From positions 5,066,288 through 5,130,287 of the forward strand of contig NC_092676.1 in NCBI RefSeq assembly GCF_964355755.1: DNA of 64,000 bases, given 5' to 3'. The notes below the pieces were generated by a model. It was given only the letters and a program-made list of their open reading frames with translations, did no database searches and was not told the origin of the DNA. A program made the position numbers and the translations under genes. The stretch is from Antedon mediterranea (taxonomy: Eukaryota > Echinodermata > Crinoidea > Comatulida > Antedonidae). Below, one piece after another: positions 28,801-41,800 of the stretch (position 1 is the stretch's first letter; each line of letters starts with the position of its first letter).

Positions 28801-31800
28801 TTTGACAGGACAGCTGTAAAATAGAGAACTAAACTTGAAACACATGGTTCATTAAATATTTCTTTAAAGTAATTTTTAACAATTACTGTAATCGTAAATT
28901 TTCTTTCTTTTTTGTTTGTTACAGGGCTCTTTGAATAAGGGCGAGTCATTCGCACTACCATTAAAACTTTATCTCAGCCATATTAATGAAGGCACACCGG
29001 ACACCTGGACCTATTTAGAGGATGAGATCTTTCTAGAACAGAGACCAAAGCTGAAGGAAGACATCATCACACCTGTGAGTTATCAACAAATCCACTAGAG
29101 CATGTACCAGTCATAATATTAATAGTTCACCATTTTTCTGTGTTCTCGGTTGATGTTACTACCACCATAAAGAGTTAGCCAATTATTAATTAATACCATG
29201 TTTTAATATACCCAAAACAGACTATTTTCTGGTGTATTTTTGTAACAATAGGGACTTTACAAAACACGACGGAAAGCCACAGGATGGCGCTCATGAATAA
29301 TTTATGCATAAGCTTTAACAAATTGGGTGGAGCTTAGCGTGAAAGTTGCCATTTTCTTGTTTATGGAAAACATTGGCTTAAAAGCAATACGTTTTGCGCG
29401 CCGTTTGAATGCAGGGTCCCTAGCTAGGAAGCTAGGCCTGCTGTACCAGCAGAGCCAAACGATTCAGAAGAGCCTCGCCGCAAGACAAGGGAGGGATAGA
29501 GATACTGTTGGTCGTCGTCTTTGTGCAAGGGTGCATAACTAATAAAACGGCTATGTTGACTGTATATGATTTTACACTCTAGCGAACACAGGATATCCGT
29601 CGTCCTCTTCTAACCGTTGTGTTTCGTAACGTCCCTGATACTTTATGAAGTAACGCTTAAAAGTACTTTTATTTTTAGGTATATTTGCAGGAGGATTATT
29701 TTCAGATGTTTCCGCCCGAGATTCAACCGTGGAATGCAATGCTTCTCTGGGGTACTCGATTTTCACGATCATCTTTACACATTGGTGAGTACCCCACACT
29801 ATGACAATATTTGTCCAGTATCATGGCAAGTCCCTTAATACAGCATCTCATGTGTGTCATATTGGCGAGTTACTTTGTATGTGTATGAAATAAATATGTT
29901 AGTTACAATTTTATGAGTTTTTTTAACAGATCCATATAATTGGACTGGAACAAATGCAGTTTTCATGGGACTCAAAAAGTGGAAACTCTATGAACCAGGC
30001 CAGGATCATTATTTGTACGTTTACCCAGATCGAAAATCAGAATTCCCTCTCAACTGCAATAAGTACAATAGGTAATTATATTGTATTACAATAATAATCA
30101 TTTGCATATCATCGTTTTTTTATTCTTTACCATGGTTTTTGAAGAACATTTAGAAATATTCCCTTTTTAAGAAAGTTTATTTAAATTTATAGGCCTACCT
30201 AGAATTTGCCTTAATTTAGTAGTAGGCATATTAGGTTGGTAGTACACTTCAGTAATCTAATTGAACTTTGACCTTCCATTGCACATCGTATACTTTTTGT
30301 GTATTCCGAATTCCCCTTTTAGTTTTCAATTTGTGATGACCGAAGCCCTAACTAGAAATCACTTTTCAAATCATGGAGTAATAATCATTATGATAGTATA
30401 AAATGTGATGTGCCCAAATATGGTGGTGATATGCCCAAATATGGTATTGATATGACATCATCATGTCCATATATATGATGCGCATCACATTTTTTGTCAC
30501 ATAAAGTTTAATAGTGTAGACAGAGCTTAATTAACCTGGTTAAAATTAACCCTACCATCTGCTGTCTACTTATTTTCTCAGAATTCTATACAAGAACTAA
30601 CCACAACAGACCGTCTCTGATTATCTTTCTTTTCAATTTAAGCTGCTATTATGTGAAAAAGATACACTGTACTATACCATAGGTCTACAGTATTTCCTGT
30701 TTAGTTAATCCAGAACATTGTAAACCATTAGTCTGTTATACATTTATTATATGCAGTGTTTCCTTATTTTGGAATTGTTTTTTAGTTTTTAAACCCATAT
30801 TGTACAGTGATTCGAGGCCTGTAGCTAGAATTTTTACAGGGGTACATTTTTCTACAAGAAGAGGGGCAAAAATTATGTACTTCTGTGGGCCTTTTTTTCT
30901 ATTTTGTATATAAAAATGTCCAAAAATTAAAATAATGTTCGGTCATGGGTGAATGAATAGCACCAAGAATGTTCAATTTTTTGTTTTGGATTTGTTTTGA
31001 ATTTTAATCTGAATTTAATTGTTTTAGCAGCATTTTAACATTGGCCATATTACCCGTATTTATCATTGGCCTATAGCGTTTGTTCAATTTTTTGTATTTT
31101 TCTTGTAGTTTTATTGTCTTTTACTGTCTCTTAATTATGCCAAGCAAAGTAATTTTTCATTTTATGTGGATCAATAAAATTTCTTATGATTCACATGTTT
31201 TTATATTTGGTCTTTAGTAAAGGTGTGTTTTTATTTCTTGTAGTCCTATAGACACATTTAATCCAGATTACAAAAAGTATCCATTGTTTAAAAAAGCGAG
31301 GGCGATAGAGTTTGATCAGCATCCGGGAGAAATGCTTATTATTCCGACGGGATGGTTCCATCAAGCTTACAACGATGACGTGACGATGGCGGTTAGTAGT
31401 CAGGTCATGAACTCTGGGAACTATGAGTAAGTGCATATGATTATGGGTAAATGTGCATAGGATTATGGGTAAATGTGCATAGGATTATGGGTAAAGGTGC
31501 AGTGTAAATGTGTATAGGATTATGGGTAAATGTGCATACGATTATGGGTAAATGTGCATAGGATTATGGGTAAATCGGCATAGGATTATGGGTAAATGTG
31601 CATAGGATTACGGGTAAAGGTGCAGTGTAAATGTGCATAAGATTATTGGTAAATGTGTATAGGATTATGGGTAAATGTGCATAGGATTATGGTTAAATGT
31701 GCATAGGACTATGGGTAAAGGTGCGTAGGATTATGGGTAAATGTGCATAGGGTTATGGGTAAATGTGCATAGGACTATGGGTAAATTCCCCCTCCCAAAC

Positions 31801-34317
31801 AATTTGTAATGTAATATCCTCCAGTTGATACCACACAATACAACACTAAGCACCGTGTCACCAATGGTAGAAGGATGTTTAAGCCCAGGGACTTTGCAAC
31901 CCAGAGGCGATTTGAGTCCAAATAAATAACGTTAGAGGAGAGTATGTTTGCGAACAATTTATTGTTTGTTTTATCGGGGGGGGGGGGGGGGGTTCAAACT
32001 TAAAGCCATTATGACTTATTGCCTCCACTCAATCAAATGTTTTATGATTATTTATAAGTACAAATGTATATATAGTGTAATATGTTGTGTTGATATTACG
32101 ATACGTCCCTAGGGTGAAACGTATCTGAAAATAACTATAATTTATATATTGTATGATTTTCTTTTCAGAATAGTAATTGAAGAAATTTTAAAAGTGAACA
32201 AAAAGTTAAAACGCAGATTACCTGATAATTTTCAAGATTTGGGACCAGTTGAAAAGGTTAAAAAATTTGTTTTAATTTTGGTTTAATACTTTAAGTAAGA
32301 GCACACTTTTTTTTTTTTTTTTTTTTAATTCTCATTTTAGGCAATTGCCAAGGATTACCACAAGTGAATTCATTCACTATCCTTCTCAAAGGTGGCAATC
32401 CCATTCAGAAGACAAACATATACACAAGATGCTCTACATAAACAAAGACTTATTATTAAGTCTTTGGGAGTGGAGTTGTAATTGTAAACACTTTACCTTA
32501 ATACTACTGAGAAATTGTGTTTTCAATATATTTCCATCTCTCAAAAGCTCTGTCTACACTGTCAAACTAGTTTGACAAAAAAAGTGTGATGTGCCCAAAG
32601 GACATGATAATGTCATATCACTACCATGTTGGGCACATCACACTTTTTCTCTAAAGCCTTCTACATTAAAATAAACTAAAATTATACATTATTAAAGTAA
32701 AGTTTTTACCAATACAATGATTAAAGATGTATTGTCTCCTAAAAACATGAATAATGAAGGTTAATAAAAAAAACTTTTAATAGATCATTTTGCAGTTTAA
32801 TAAAGGTAATCACTTTTGCAAAAAAAAAATGTCACTTATAAAAAACAAATAAACAGTTAAATTCAACCATAAACCCATTGACTTCCAGTCAATTTAACTA
32901 TTTTTTGCTTTAAATTACAGTTTCTTCAGGTAAATAATTTTTGTTTTGTATCCAATTGAATAACTATTATGTTCCCACCATATTGATCGAAACGTCTAGA
33001 AACACAACAATTCTTTTCAGAACTAATATGCGTGGTGTACTGCAAACATTGACATTAAAATGGCGTATTCAACCAAAAAAATTTTAAAAATTAATTTTTC
33101 AGGGGTGACAATATATCTTTAAATCCAACTTATTGGCAGAGGCCCACAGTACCTGTATATAATATAAATACATATTTATATTTTCACAACTTGAGACAAC
33201 CAAGGCTGTTGATTTAAACCTTGGTTTTTATTATGTAATAGGATAAGTAATACCATGAAATAATTCTATTATTAGTATTAATAAAACAAAGCAATGTCAG
33301 ATACTGTACATGACCCTGAAGTGTATTACAATAACAGAAAATAATTTGGGGTGTGTTACATAAACAAATTTATTTATTTGAGTTTATGTTAAAAAACATT
33401 TCTATTGCTTGTTTGCTTGCATAAAAATTGGTTTATCCACATCAAAATTCTTTTAAAATGAATTTTAGGGCTTGTGATTATTTTTTTTTTTTTTTTTTTA
33501 TTACTATTTGCTGTAACAAAGTATAAGTCTATAAATTCAATCAATTTTGTTGTATTATTTTATATTTAATACAATGGATAGCTGTCTCATTTGAGTTACA
33601 TCAGTGTTCTTTGCACGGTTGGGACGTATGCGCAACTTAATAATTAATGTAACCAATCACAAGCAACAGTTCAGGTAGTTCTTTGTTTCTGATTGGTCAG
33701 ATTGCATTTGTTGCATCTACGTCCTTGCGTTGTGTTCTAGTGTAACCACTCTTTCAGCTACCCCTTCCCAGCCTTTGTTGCATCTACGTCCTTGCGTTGT
33801 GTTCTAGTGTAACCACTCTTTCAGCTACCCCTTCCCAGCCTTTGTTGCATCTACGTCCTTGCGTTGTGTTCTAGTGTAACCACTCTTTCAGCTACCCCTT
33901 CCCAGCCTTTGTTGCATCTACGTCCTTGCGTTGTGTTCTAGTGTAACCACTCTTTCAGCTACCCCTTCCCAGCCTTTGTTGCATCTACGTCCTTGCGTTG
34001 TGTTCTAGTGTAACCACTCTTTCAGCTACCCCTTCCCAGCCTTTGTTGCATCTACGTCCTTGCGTTGTGTTCTAGTGTAACCACTCTTTCAGCTACCCCT
34101 TCCCAGCCTTTTCTATTTATATATCTGTTTTTTATTTTTTTGTAATTATGCTGGTCGAATAAACAAAACAAAAATAATACATGATACATTATTTATTATA
34201 ATTATAATATTTTTGTTGTAGGTTTCCACGTTGATGCGTTTGATGCCAAAAGATATTTTAAAAAGAGGACGTGAAGTGAATGATCAAGCAGTGCATGAGA
34301 TCAATAAAATAACGTAA
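25832..34317 (+). CDS. JmjC-domain 2-oxoglutarate oxygenase, type II membrane protein
   Basis: Eight coding exons: 25832-26181, 28091-28199, 28925-29074, 29679-29784, 29930-30071, 31244-31426, 32169-32256, 34222-34317. All phases join, giving 407 residues. I start at 25832 (MTKPKKRKIV) because TTTCAG at 25824 is an acceptor, so the longer frame from 25751 reads intron. A Lys-rich cytosolic N-terminus is followed by one hydrophobic helix at residues 44-63, so the rest is probably lumenal or extracellular. The JmjC core shows H237-I-D239 (LHIDPYNWTGTNAV), a likely 2-oxoglutarate lysine at about 257 (GLKKWKLYEPG), and the third iron ligand H325 (GWFHQAYNDD). The Fe(II)/2OG chemistry therefore looks intact. 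The substrate is unknown; the membrane anchor argues against a histone target. The seventh donor (AAAG/GTTAAA) is weak. Introns hold MITEs and several tandem repeats. Confidence 0.88.
26327..26642. mobile_element. MITE family C copy 1
   Basis: Begins TTAAAGATGT and ends GGGGGACAATGCATCTTTAA, the inverted ends of the family. The interior has ATGACAAAATAATTGG and CACTGGCTGGCAACCAA. In JmjC intron 1. Confidence 0.75.
26801..27305. mobile_element. TA-flanked 0.5-kb inverted-repeat element, copy 2
   Basis: Same ends and interior as 10020-10518, flanked by TA at 26799 and 27306. The few differences suggest recent mobility. The 73-aa frame inside matches the analogous frame in copy 1 but is only the inverted repeat read through. 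Confidence 0.85.
27905..28637. mobile_element. Cluster of four MITE family A copies
   Basis: Copies at about 27905-28062, 28236-28377, 28387-28517 and 28527-28637 flank JmjC exon 2 (28091-28199). The second and third are almost identical, pointing to local tandem duplication. Seven perfect CArG words (CCATATATGG or CCATATTTGG) fall in the last three copies. Confidence 0.8.
29250..29350. repeat. Dispersed repeat shared with 52344-52400
   Basis: GGGACTTTACAAAACACGAC, GGAAAGCCACAGGATGG and GAGCTTAGCGTGAAA recur 3' of lectin-receptor gene B (52344-52410). Nature unknown. Confidence 0.5.
30388..30530. mobile_element. MITE family A copy, inverted
   Basis: GATGTGCCCAAATATGG through TTAATAGTGTAGACAGAGCT. 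Two CCAAATATGG words. In JmjC intron 5. Confidence 0.75.
31430..31790. repeat. 22-bp minisatellite grown from a JmjC splice donor
   Basis: About 16 copies of GATTATGGGTAAATGTGCATAG, starting at the exon 6 donor. The junction itself reads CTATGA/GTAAGTGCATA, clearly related to the unit (TTATGG/GTAAATGTGCATA), so most units carry a donor-like GGTAAA. (The unit is written here in two halves: GATTATGGGTAAA and TGTGCATAG.). Confidence 0.9.
31976..31992. repeat. Run of 17 G
   Basis: Uninterrupted G homopolymer on the plus (coding) strand of JmjC intron 6. Such runs form G-quadruplexes and are prone to length errors in sequencing. Confidence 0.9.
32548..32650. mobile_element. MITE family A copy, short
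   Basis: CTCTGTCTACACTGTCAAAC terminus, GGACATGATAATGTCATATC core and GGGCACATCACACTTTTT. No intact CArG word. Confidence 0.75.
32721..33122. mobile_element. MITE family C copy 2
   Basis: TTAAAGATGTATTGTCTCC start and an inverted GGTGACAATATATCTTTAA end, with about 50 extra bases relative to other copies. JmjC intron 7. Confidence 0.75.
33706..34110. repeat. 67-bp tandem array, six near-identical units
   Basis: A 67-base unit containing CATCTACGTCCTTGCGTTGT, TCTAGTGTAACCACTCTTTC and AGCTACCCCTTCCCAGCC is repeated about six times with no visible differences, ending about 110 bases before the last JmjC exon. Part of the unit (CGTCCTTGCGTTGTGTTCTA) resembles the TIR of the element at 45252-45575, so the array may have grown from a transposon end. 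Confidence 0.92.
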
Positions 34318-34528
34318 AATCATGTTGGCTGTCAAAAAACGCCAAGTACCCCATTCACACTGTCTGTATAAAATTCCTTTTTTTTTTTATTTACACAGAG
34401 GGCGCCTTACAAGATGGAACCACCTCATCTTCAAGGCGCCTCAGATTAACAAATACAACATTTTAAAACAAAAAACCAACAGAAACATCAATCAAATCTT
34501 CCTGAATTAACAAGAAATTGTTGTACAT

Positions 34529-34542
34529 AATAAAACAATAAA
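34529..34542 (+). terminator. Candidate poly(A) signals of the JmjC gene
   Basis: Two AATAAA hexamers (34529-34534 and 34537-34542), 212-225 bases past the stop codon. Confidence 0.5.
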
Positions 34543-36444
34543 GCATTTTCACAATTCGAAAGAAGATCGGAACCAAAAATAAAAATTTCACTCAAACATT
34601 TAAAATTATACGTTAAAGAATCCTTGGCTAAGATATCCTCAATAATTGAGCAACATCATAATTACAGAGGCTGCCTGTACAGGTATTTATATCTAGGCTT
34701 TCCAACCTGAAACCACTCCGTGTCGGTTTTCAAATGTAGTTTAAAACATTCCCAGATACATTCCTGGTCATTTTGAAACCCCATTAAACCCAACTGCCCT
34801 TCCAAATATAGTTCCCAGTTGTTCTATTTTGATACCCCAATATCCCCCTGCTCTTCCTCCACTTTTTGCTCTTCACCCGGAGATTTTTTTTAAATGTTTC
34901 CCAGTACAATTCTAGCCATTTTCATGCCATAATTATGGATGCGTGCAATAAAAAAAATGTGTATAACAAGCAAACATCTTCCAACAAGTGGAGAAAAGTA
35001 GAGAAAAATTCAGACCCCATTTTGGCCGCTATATTGCATACAAGATAATGTTCAAATTTTATATAAACATTCCGAGTACAATTGCGGTCATGTTGATACC
35101 CTGTGTGTGTGGATGTGTGCAGTAGGAAAATTAACGAGCAAGTGTACTAATTACTCTCTTATAATAGATAATGACTACAACTAAATTTTACCATCAATTT
35201 AAAATGAAAGTTACAGAAATGCTGAAATAATGTCCTCGCTTTTGGCAATTTTGTAACATGATGACTTGCATTAGAAGGTATTTACACTTTGTCCATCATC
35301 ATTGGTGATACAGCATCATATGTGATCCTGTATGATAGATTCATATGCTAACCATAACCCAACCTTTAATGGTAAAATGATAAAACATGTGATACATATG
35401 TGAAGCTGTATTACCGTATTTGCATATGATACGGAGAACTGTAATACAGTTGTCAAATTTATAAGCATACTTTAAAGACCTTCGGTACCTAACCATGAAT
35501 TCTATTTAATTTATTTTAATTGTACTTGACATTAACTGTTATTTCATTATTTGATGGTACCAGTCTCCACATTCAAGGCAAATCTTTCTTAGCTCTTGCG
35601 AATGTGTTAAGTAGCGAATTACAAATCAGGCAGTATCAAAACAAAACAGTAATTTTGGGAAGCGTTATATCAATGTCAAATATAATTGGGTATCATAAAT
35701 TATAACTTTATAAGTTTTCCATATTTTAATTGCATTATGGGAAGGTAATCGCTATATTAATATCGCATATAAATCGGGTATCATAAATTTATAAGTTTTC
35801 CATATTTTAATTGCATTATGGGAAGGTAAGCGCTATATTAATGTCGCATATAAATCGGGTATCATAAATTATAACTTTATATATTTTAATGGCGTTATAG
35901 TATTTAATACAAACTCCAGACAAGCTAATGGATATACGATACGACATATAGTCATACTTTATATTTATGAACAATTTTGGCGGCAATAGCACCTCATGAA
36001 TGGTTGACGTAAACTACACTAGTCATAGCAAATGCTTTGAAGCAGAAAGTTTTTTAAGAACGGTGCATTATGATATAATATACATTTGTTTAAATATGTG
36101 TCCTTAATTGAAATTAGGATAAAAGCTAAATATTTATGAACAAAATTTCTTTAAATCCAGACCGCTTGCAGGGTCTAAGGTTTCTATTTGAGAGAAGTTA
36201 AATTTACATACAGGTTTGTGTTTATCAGTGTGAATTATATTTTATTTAAATTATATACATTGTATTATTTAGTTGTATTGCAATTTTTAATTCATTACAG
36301 ATTTGTTTGTAAAGGCGTTTTATTATAGCCTACTGTAGTTTAGATTATATGTGTTTACTGGTATTTAATATTATCACTGTAGGCGGTGTACCTTTATCAT
36401 TGTCACAAAAGTAAAGTGTATTCATCAGTAAAGTAAAGCCCGTT

Positions 36445-37085
36445 TTGCATTAGTCGAATTTATTCACGGGAATCGAAAGCGTTTACTAATGCGCATGCGT
36501 ATTATTTTTATCTACGTGTGACGCCGCGAGAACAAAAATGCGCAACCATAAATTAAAACTCAAGAATATTCCATTTGTGCGAATATTTTCGAAAATTGTC
36601 TTAAAGATGTATTGTCCCCATGAAACATTTTTTTTTTACAATTGTTGTTGAATATGCCATTTTAATGTCACATAATAGTTATCCACTTTCAACAAAAATT
36701 AGATCGAATAAAATGTTATTTTTACCTGAAAAAAAGTGTAATTTAAAGCACAAAAAAAAGTCAAATTGGCTGCCTGCCAATGGGTTTTTGGTTGAATTTA
36801 ACCATTTATTTTGTCATTTTATATGACATTATTTTTTCTCTTTTTTTAACGGAAGGGATTAACTTTATCAAAACTACAAAATAACTTATTCAAAGTCTGA
36901 TTTAATTAATCTTCATTTTTCATGTTTTTGGGGGACAATACATCTTTAAAGTTAGGTACACGATGTGTAAAGCCTACTCACTTGCGCTAGGTGAATTTGT
37001 TTATACGCATGCGTAGAGAGGGATTTAGGAGATGGAAACATAAATACACATGCGTATAAGCTGACGCTTTCGATCGATTCGTCTA
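36445..37085. mobile_element. Inverted-repeat element carrying a nested MITE
   Basis: The left end (TTAGTCGAAT...ATCGAAAGCGT...GCATGCG) and right end (GCATGCG...GACGCTTTCGAT...ATTCGTCTAGT) are rough inverted copies. The family C MITE at 36601-36949 sits in the middle. Confidence 0.5.
36601..36949. mobile_element. MITE family C copy 3
   Basis: TTAAAGATGTATTGTCCCC at the left and GGGGGACAATACATCTTTAA at the right: perfect 19-base inverted ends. The orientation is opposite to the other copies. Confidence 0.82.
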
Positions 37086-38792
37086 GTGGAAAATCGGTTT
37101 GAAGGAATAAAGTAACGTTTGGTTTTGATTATTATGTACAACCGTCATCTAGAGTAGCCCGATTGCTAAACAAGTAAAGTTTAGGAATTCCTTGCGTGAC
37201 AGGGTCTTTCACACCTGGTCCGGCTCCGGCAAATAAAATCAAACCTCAATGTTTCGTTTTCACGACACAGACGGTTGTACACAACAACCAAAGTGTCGAC
37301 TTTATGACTTTCTCAAGTTCTAACTTTACTTTATTTCATGTTGTGTAGTACCGCTGAATTTATAAAAATTCTTTTCTTAACATGCCTACGTATAAATTTG
37401 ATTCATTATGTCAATATATAGTTTTTATCCATATTTTATTCTAGCATAAAATGCTTCATATTTCTTTTAATATTTTCAAATCTTTCCAAAATTATTGAAT
37501 TCAATGTTGCTTTATTAAATAGAGAAACAATTGTGTATTAAGAATTACAAATTTAAAAATATACTTTATATCTTAGTATGCAATATATAAGAGTTTATTG
37601 ACACTTTTGCAATTTTTATCAGGTTGTAGGTTTAGATAAGATTATTGTTGAAGTTTTTATAGAAGTTTCAAAATATTTATATAATATCTATATTTGAAAT
37701 ATATTAGAATTTTATCATGTTGTTTCAATGTCACGGAGAGACGAAATGTTTACGCATGCGCATACAAAAGCCAGATATTATCAATGTTTTTCAATGTGTA
37801 CCAGGCGCGTAAAAGTATGTCATTTTGTGATGTTTTTAGACTTAATAAAGCATAAAACATTTACTTATTTTAGGTTTCAACGAAATATCTCTTTCTTGCA
37901 CGAATATTGAAATAAAATCATTTTTAATTGAATTTCTTTTTTTATATATAACCACGATTACTAAATTAGAGCGAGTTGTTTAATACTACAGTACAAGATG
38001 AAAATTACTGTAAACTGTATTGTTCGGTCCGTTTGATGTTTGAAAGCAATTTATCCCTTTTGTGCGCCTAGTAGTATCTTGAAGAAGATACGGTGATGGA
38101 GTATTAATTGTCCTTCAAGCAACCTTCAGTGTTGTTCATACACAAAACTCAAAGTTTTGCAAAATAACAAGATGAGTTTTTGCCAGTGTAAACCAGTTCA
38201 GCAAACTGCAGAAAACCAGTTTTAACTAGATAAAACTAGCAGAAGTTAAGCCATGCACCTTCTTGGCAGACTTGTTTGTTGTGAGGTTTTTGAACTCAGC
38301 AAATTAAATAACCATCTTTGTAGTCATGTTATTCTGCAGATTTGGTAGTGTAGACAGGCACCACCGCAAACTTGTCCAATTACTGTCAAGTTCAAAGTTT
38401 CCAAACAAAAGTTTATAGAAACATGGACGAGTATACACAACGGACTTGAGTTAGATATATCCAACTGTTATTTCTATTCCTTAATATGACGATTATCCGT
38501 TGGTTACTTCGGAGGCTATATATTAATTTGGTATATTTGTGTATGTTAATACTTTGAGTGAGTCTTTTTATCAAACACTGTTAGCCTTGTTTACATAAAA
38601 ACAACACGGTACAATGTTGACGTTTGTTGTCCTTGTATATATTATAATTGATTTGGATTACATTATTTATATAAAAAAATTGTTTACGAGAGAGTTACGT
38701 AATAAAAGTATATTAAATTGATGCACGCTATAAACCAACTGCAAGGTTATACCGGGCGAATTAACATTGTTAGCGCATGCGTAGTTTGATTT

Positions 38793-38800
38793 ATATAATC
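38793..38800 (+). promoter_or_regulatory. Possible TATA box of lectin receptor A
   Basis: TATATAAT about 90 bases upstream of the ATG at 38890. Not conserved in position with genes B and C, so tentative. Confidence 0.35.
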
Positions 38801-38889
38801 CCCACTGCCCGGCTAAATCGAAGGTAGGCCTACATGTCGCGCAAAGTTAAGCTTGCTAGTCCCATTCTCACTCTGAGGTTCGAAGCATC

Positions 38890-41800
38890 ATGAGGTGTCT
38901 GGTAGCCGTATGCCTGGCGCTTTTTACGCTAGAGGTTTCTTCTTTGCGATGTCCAACAAATTGGAAATTGTTTGAAAACAACTGCTACATGTACAGTACT
39001 CGGGAGTTGAAGAAAACCTTTTGGGATGCTTCTGAATATTGTCAAGCGCAACAGTTTACTGCCAGCGACGGGTAAGATTTACATCAAGTTTTGTTGGTTT
39101 TAATTTTAGGGGTTTTCCGTAATAATTCGAGACGCTCCTTGTCATGTTAGTAAGGTAGTAGCCTACTTAAGTCGTCTTTAACGATGAAAATCGCCTTGGT
39201 CTTTATAATTATTGACAGAAAAAAAGCTTTTACAACTGCAATAATGATGGTTATGTTATAGTAATTATTTCTCCCAATTAGAATTGAATCCTCCAGCGAA
39301 TTGACATCAGTTCACAGCTCCTCTGAAAACGCATTCTTGTTTTCGTTGGAGCCTTCAAAGACCTTCTATATTGGAATGTATCGTGAGAGCAAAAATGATG
39401 ACTTCAAATGGCTTGATGGCACAAAGAAGGATTATGTGAGTTGGGCGCCAAACCAACCAGATTCAAATTCACAACACGTGGCAGTTATGTGGGATTATAC
39501 TAAAACACTCTGGGATAATCAAGCAGACACAACTTCACTGTCGTTTGTGTGCAAGACTGGCGCGGACAAATGTCTCCAGTCGGTTGGTGAAGGTATGTAG
39601 GCCTACAAAGATTCTCTTATTGTCAAAATACGTAAATATGTAAAATTCGTACACTTCCCCCGAAACATAGGAACTGAAGCGGATTGGATATCAACACTAC
39701 AATAATGTTCTGTTGTGTTTCCTTTGAAGGTAATGGCTGTAGAAGAGGTTGGCCAATTAAAGATCGTGGCAATCCTGACAGCAGTGGCTGGACAATGGTA
39801 TCTCCAGATCAAATGTTCTCCTGTAGTGGTCAAGTTACGAAGTGGACATATTACTCCAAAAGTACTGCATCGTTCAGAGCTATAGTATTTAGGCAGATAG
39901 ATGGTTCTGAAACCGAATTTGAAATTGTCGGTATCAATGACATCCCGTCCAGTAAATCTGACACAGAGGTCACTTACATAGTACCTGAAAGTGAACGCAT
40001 TACAGTTGAGCCAGGGGATGTGATTGGATGGTCATTTGGAGAAAGCGTTATAACCTACAATATTGCAGGAGATGTAAAGGTCCGTTGGGTTGGAGGCAGT
40101 TTGTATGCAGGCTTGACAACTGGCCAGACAATTGACATTAATACTGGTGTTGACGGTCGAGAGTACTCCATCGAAGCACAAGTCGGTGATGAAAATGGTA
40201 GGAAGTTGTTTTTTTTAAAATAATATAGTATAACATTTTTCCTTTCCAACATCCTCATATCTCTTTATTGTTGCATCAATGTGCTTCTTTCTGATTATTC
40301 AGAGGGAAAATTATTGTGATGATTTGCAATTATGACAAACTCATTCCTGGATATGTTTGGTCAGATCGTGGATGAAGTAGAAGGAACCTCCATGGTCAGA
40401 TGTTTTGCCCAGCTTTGATTTAATTGTACTTGTACTGAGGAAACACTTTTAAAACAAATTCTCGCGAATTATACTTCCAAATTGTTTTACAACTGTGTAC
40501 AGTACAATTCAGAGTAAGGTAGATTAAAGACTCTCTGGCGCCGCGAGCTACTGGATAAGATTCTATCCAGGCTGGCAGTATTTGATATAAAGTTTGCGGT
40601 ACATCACGTGTAGTTCTGAAAAGAACTGTTGACTTTCTCTAACTTGATATTCTTTTTAGTCTTTTTATGCAGAGTCGATGAAGACTGTGTCAAAGGAACG
40701 TGTAACGCCAATGGAAATTGCGTCTGTCCTTCAGACTACTCCTGTGTTGATTGTTCTCTCTATGACGGTGAGTTACTGTTAAGCACTAGTTTTCAACGTA
40801 ACGTTTTCTTATAACTATCTTAAGCTTGGTTCCCACTAGCGACGCAACCTACGCAACATAAGCCCTTCCAATAACTGTGTTTGCCCCCGTCTGCGTGAAA
40901 TCAAACTTTTCAAGAACTGTTGCGTTGTCGGTTCCCACTTGTGATTACGCAATACATCACTTTGCGTCAATACGTCGCTGCGTTGCGTTCTAGTGGAAAC
41001 GGTAACCACGCTTTAGTGGCGAGGAGTGGCAAGGTGGTTAAGGCAGTGAGAACCGTAGTGTTCGAGGCTCACTCGCTCCGTGGTTCTGGTGGTAGAACGA
41101 GTCTTCTCCACGGATACGGACTATAAACCGTAGGTCCAGTGTACACATTACCCCGGTGTACTAGTACACACACAGTCACTGTCAGGCACAGCCACTTATC
41201 TAAAGAGCCGCACGTCCTTCAGGAAACAACAGTGGCTTTCCTGTTATTGCAACTCCTGTGCCAACCAAATGAATACAAATAACATAACAAATATCAAACT
41301 TGATCTGAATCATCATCAGTAAAGATTTCTTTCCCTCTTCCAAACTCATTGATGACGATCGGACTGTCACTCAATACTTTAACAAGTGTCTTGGTATCTG
41401 TTACAGCATGCCAAAGTAATCCTTGTCAGTCAGGAGGTATATGTGTAAATAATGAGGAAGATAGGATGTATTCATGTGACTGCCCTGAGGGATTTTATGG
41501 AAGCAATTGCGAAATAATTACAGGTATGGTGCACTTTTGATTCATGTTAAAAATGCATGATACAAATTCATGTATAATATGCGATTATGTTACAAAGAAA
41601 TAAGAAACATACAGTATGGGTTTAGTTTTTTTATGTGAAGTAAGTAACAAAGAAAAATACTAGTCACCTGATTTGACTGATATTTTGGATCCATTTTATC
41701 TGTCTACACTCAAACTATGTGAATATATGATGTGCCCATGTGACATGATGATGTCATATTACTACCATATTTGGGCATAACACACTTTTTTGTCAAACTA

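Larger units (their letters stand above)
34560..38780. other. Intergenic region between the JmjC gene and lectin receptor A
   Basis: No gene recognised in 4.2 kb. It holds a degenerate tandem duplication of about 90 bases (35700-35890, GTTTTCCATATTTTAATTGC), an inverted-repeat element with a nested MITE (36445-37085), another weak inverted repeat near 37130/37290 (GTACAACCGTC and GACGGTTGTAC), and scattered short frames without protein character. Confidence 0.5.
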
